From contig JAEXTI010000082.1 of the NCBI GenBank assembly GCA_023406965.1, forward strand, positions 1-5,188: a stretch of DNA of 5,188 bases, read 5' to 3'. The first letter of the stretch is position 1; each line of letters begins with the position of its first letter. Made by a program: the position numbers and the translations under genes. The DNA comes from Chloroflexota bacterium (lineage in GTDB: Bacteria > Chloroflexota > Anaerolineae > Anaerolineales > Anaerolineaceae). A model generated the notes under the pieces. It was given only the letters and a program-made list of their open reading frames with translations. It searched no databases and was not told where the DNA came from. This document shows, piece after piece, positions 4,112 to 5,188 of this stretch.

Positions 4112-5188
4112 TTGAAGTTTCGGCAAGTCGTAAACGGTTATCCCGACTACACCCTGGAAGCCCTGCTGCGGTTCGTCAACATCCGCGACCGATTCACGTC
4201 GAAAGGTGAAGCGGTTCAGCGTTTGCTGCATGAACTGCTCAAGCCGGGTGTCCTGCGCAAGTTCTGGGACCGGCTGCCTCCCGAAGGACAGGGTGCGGTA
4301 TCTTTGGCGCTGTACAACAACGGGCTGCTTGATCTCGATGTATACGGCGCCCGCTTTGACAATCCGCCGCCCTCTTTCCGGCACAGCTATCGCCAGCAGG
4401 ATATTTACTTCGATTTGTTTTTTTTCAGCCAGCTTAACCTGCCTGAAGAATACGGGCCTGTTTTGAGCGAGTGGGTTGAGCCGCTGCCCCCTTACAATAT
4501 GCCAACCCATGATGCCCTCCCGGCGATCCGTGATGGGCGCAAACTCATCTCCCTGGAGCATTTGAACCCCGAGCGAGTGACCTGGCCGGATTGGGCGGCA
4601 GCTTTGCGGTTCATCAGCACTGGCAAAGTGCGCGTTAGCGTAACCAACCACTTGCTGGTTCCCACTACGTTGAAAAACCTCCGCACGGGGCTAATGCTGG
4701 CCGACTTCTATTCCCAGGATGGCAACCGTCCCACCGAATCGATCCGTGTCACCGGACTAATCAATGCCATCGTTGGTTCAGGGTTCGCCGAAGCGCAGGA
4801 GGATCACCTGCAGATCACCGACCTGGGGCGGGCATGGCTGGCGGAGCCTACCCCCGAGCGATTCCGCGAAGGTTTCTGGACCTGGGTGCGCTCGGCGGAT
4901 TATGATGAAATCAACCGCATCAACCGCCTCAAAGACGGTTATGACCTCACCCCACCTGCGCACCGCCGCAGCCCTATCGTGGCGGCCCTCAGCCGCGTGC
5001 CATTGGGGAAATGGGTGTCGCCGCGCGATTTTTTCCATGCCATGAAGAACTGGAGCCTGATCTTCAAGGTTGAAAACAGCAAATTTTCGGTTATGCGGGC
5101 CACGGGCATTGGCATGCTCAATCAAGTATCTCCGAATGTCTATTCGTCCCTGGTGCAGGGGCGCTACCTGCTGGTTACCTTGATGGAA
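4112..5188 (+). CDS. Uncharacterised protein with a winged-helix-like segment, TTG start (partial, cut by the window end)
   Basis: An open frame of 359 codons runs from a TTG start to the right edge without a stop. The start is fixed by an in-frame TAA at 4097 and by AAGGGG at 4098-4103. I do not recognise a named family with certainty. The protein is soluble, with no signal peptide or membrane segment. Residues about 12-80 are helical (TLEALLRFVNI, VQRLLHELLKPGVL, ALYNNGLLDLDVYGARF). Residues 98-133 hold the unusual blocks YFDLFFFSQLNL and WVEPLPPYNMPTHD. Residues about 190-243, with IRVTGLINAIVGSGFAEA followed by LQITDLGRAWL, have the helix and wing pattern of a winged-helix DNA-binding fold. 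Later blocks (WTWVRSADYDEINRINRLKDG, about 256-276) resemble regions I associate with helicase-associated bacterial proteins, but this is weak. A transcriptional or DNA-processing role is only inference. The gene is divergent from the transporter. Confidence 0.8.
   Translation, partial: MKFRQVVNGYPDYTLEALLRFVNIRDRFTSKGEAVQRLLHELLKPGVLRKFWDRLPPEGQGAVSLALYNNGLLDLDVYGARFDNPPPSFRHSYRQQDIYFDLFFFSQLNLPEEYGPVLSEWVEPLPPYNMPTHDALPAIRDGRKLISLEHLNPERVTWPDWAAALRFISTGKVRVSVTNHLLVPTTLKNLRTGLMLADFYSQDGNRPTESIRVTGLINAIVGSGFAEAQEDHLQITDLGRAWLAEPTPERFREGFWTWVRSADYDEINRINRLKDGYDLTPPAHRRSPIVAALSRVPLGKWVSPRDFFHAMKNWSLIFKVENSKFSVMRATGIGMLNQVSPNVYSSLVQGRYLLVTLME

Noticed and set aside
3815..4651. A 278-codon open frame on the minus strand
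   Set aside because: It overlaps the leader and the TTG-started gene antisense, and its translation shows no domain-like pattern, whereas the plus strand has a ribosome binding site and a protein-like sequence.

Overview
The window is a GC-rich bacterial chromosome segment that best fits Chloroflexota, probably Anaerolineae. This rests on family resemblance and on the promoter layout, in which -10 boxes sit 6-7 nt from start codons. No rRNA or marker gene is present, so the taxonomy is inference. All gene calls were made by eye from translations.

Layout. (a) 1-117, minus strand: the first 39 codons of a gene leaving the left edge, probably a D-2-hydroxyacid dehydrogenase. (b) 175-963, plus strand: a REP-associated tyrosine transposase (RAYT, HUH/Y1 family). 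Its HUH motif and its catalytic tyrosine are separated by two in-frame copies of a 127-bp inverted-repeat element with GTAG-footed hairpins, so the gene carries elements of the kind such enzymes act on. (c) 973-2964, plus strand: a complete DUF5054-type protein with GH38 alpha-mannosidase-like active-site signatures, starting 9 bp after the transposase with its ribosome binding site inside the transposase stop codon. (d) 2980-3768, minus strand: a TauE/SafE-family membrane transporter, convergent with (c). (e) 3769-4111: a divergent promoter region with two facing GGTATAATG boxes, followed by a leader of about 260 nt rich in potential hairpins. (f) 4112 to the right edge, plus strand: a TTG-started gene for an uncharacterised protein with a winged-helix-like segment, cut by the window end.

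How the parts relate. The transposase and the DUF5054 gene are arranged so that transcription and possibly translation of the first would feed the second. The other genes look like independent chromosomal units. The best leads for something little described are the REP-like elements inside the transposase's own coding sequence and the structured leader in front of the unknown TTG-started gene. No CRISPR array, tRNA, rRNA or convincing intrinsic terminator was seen.
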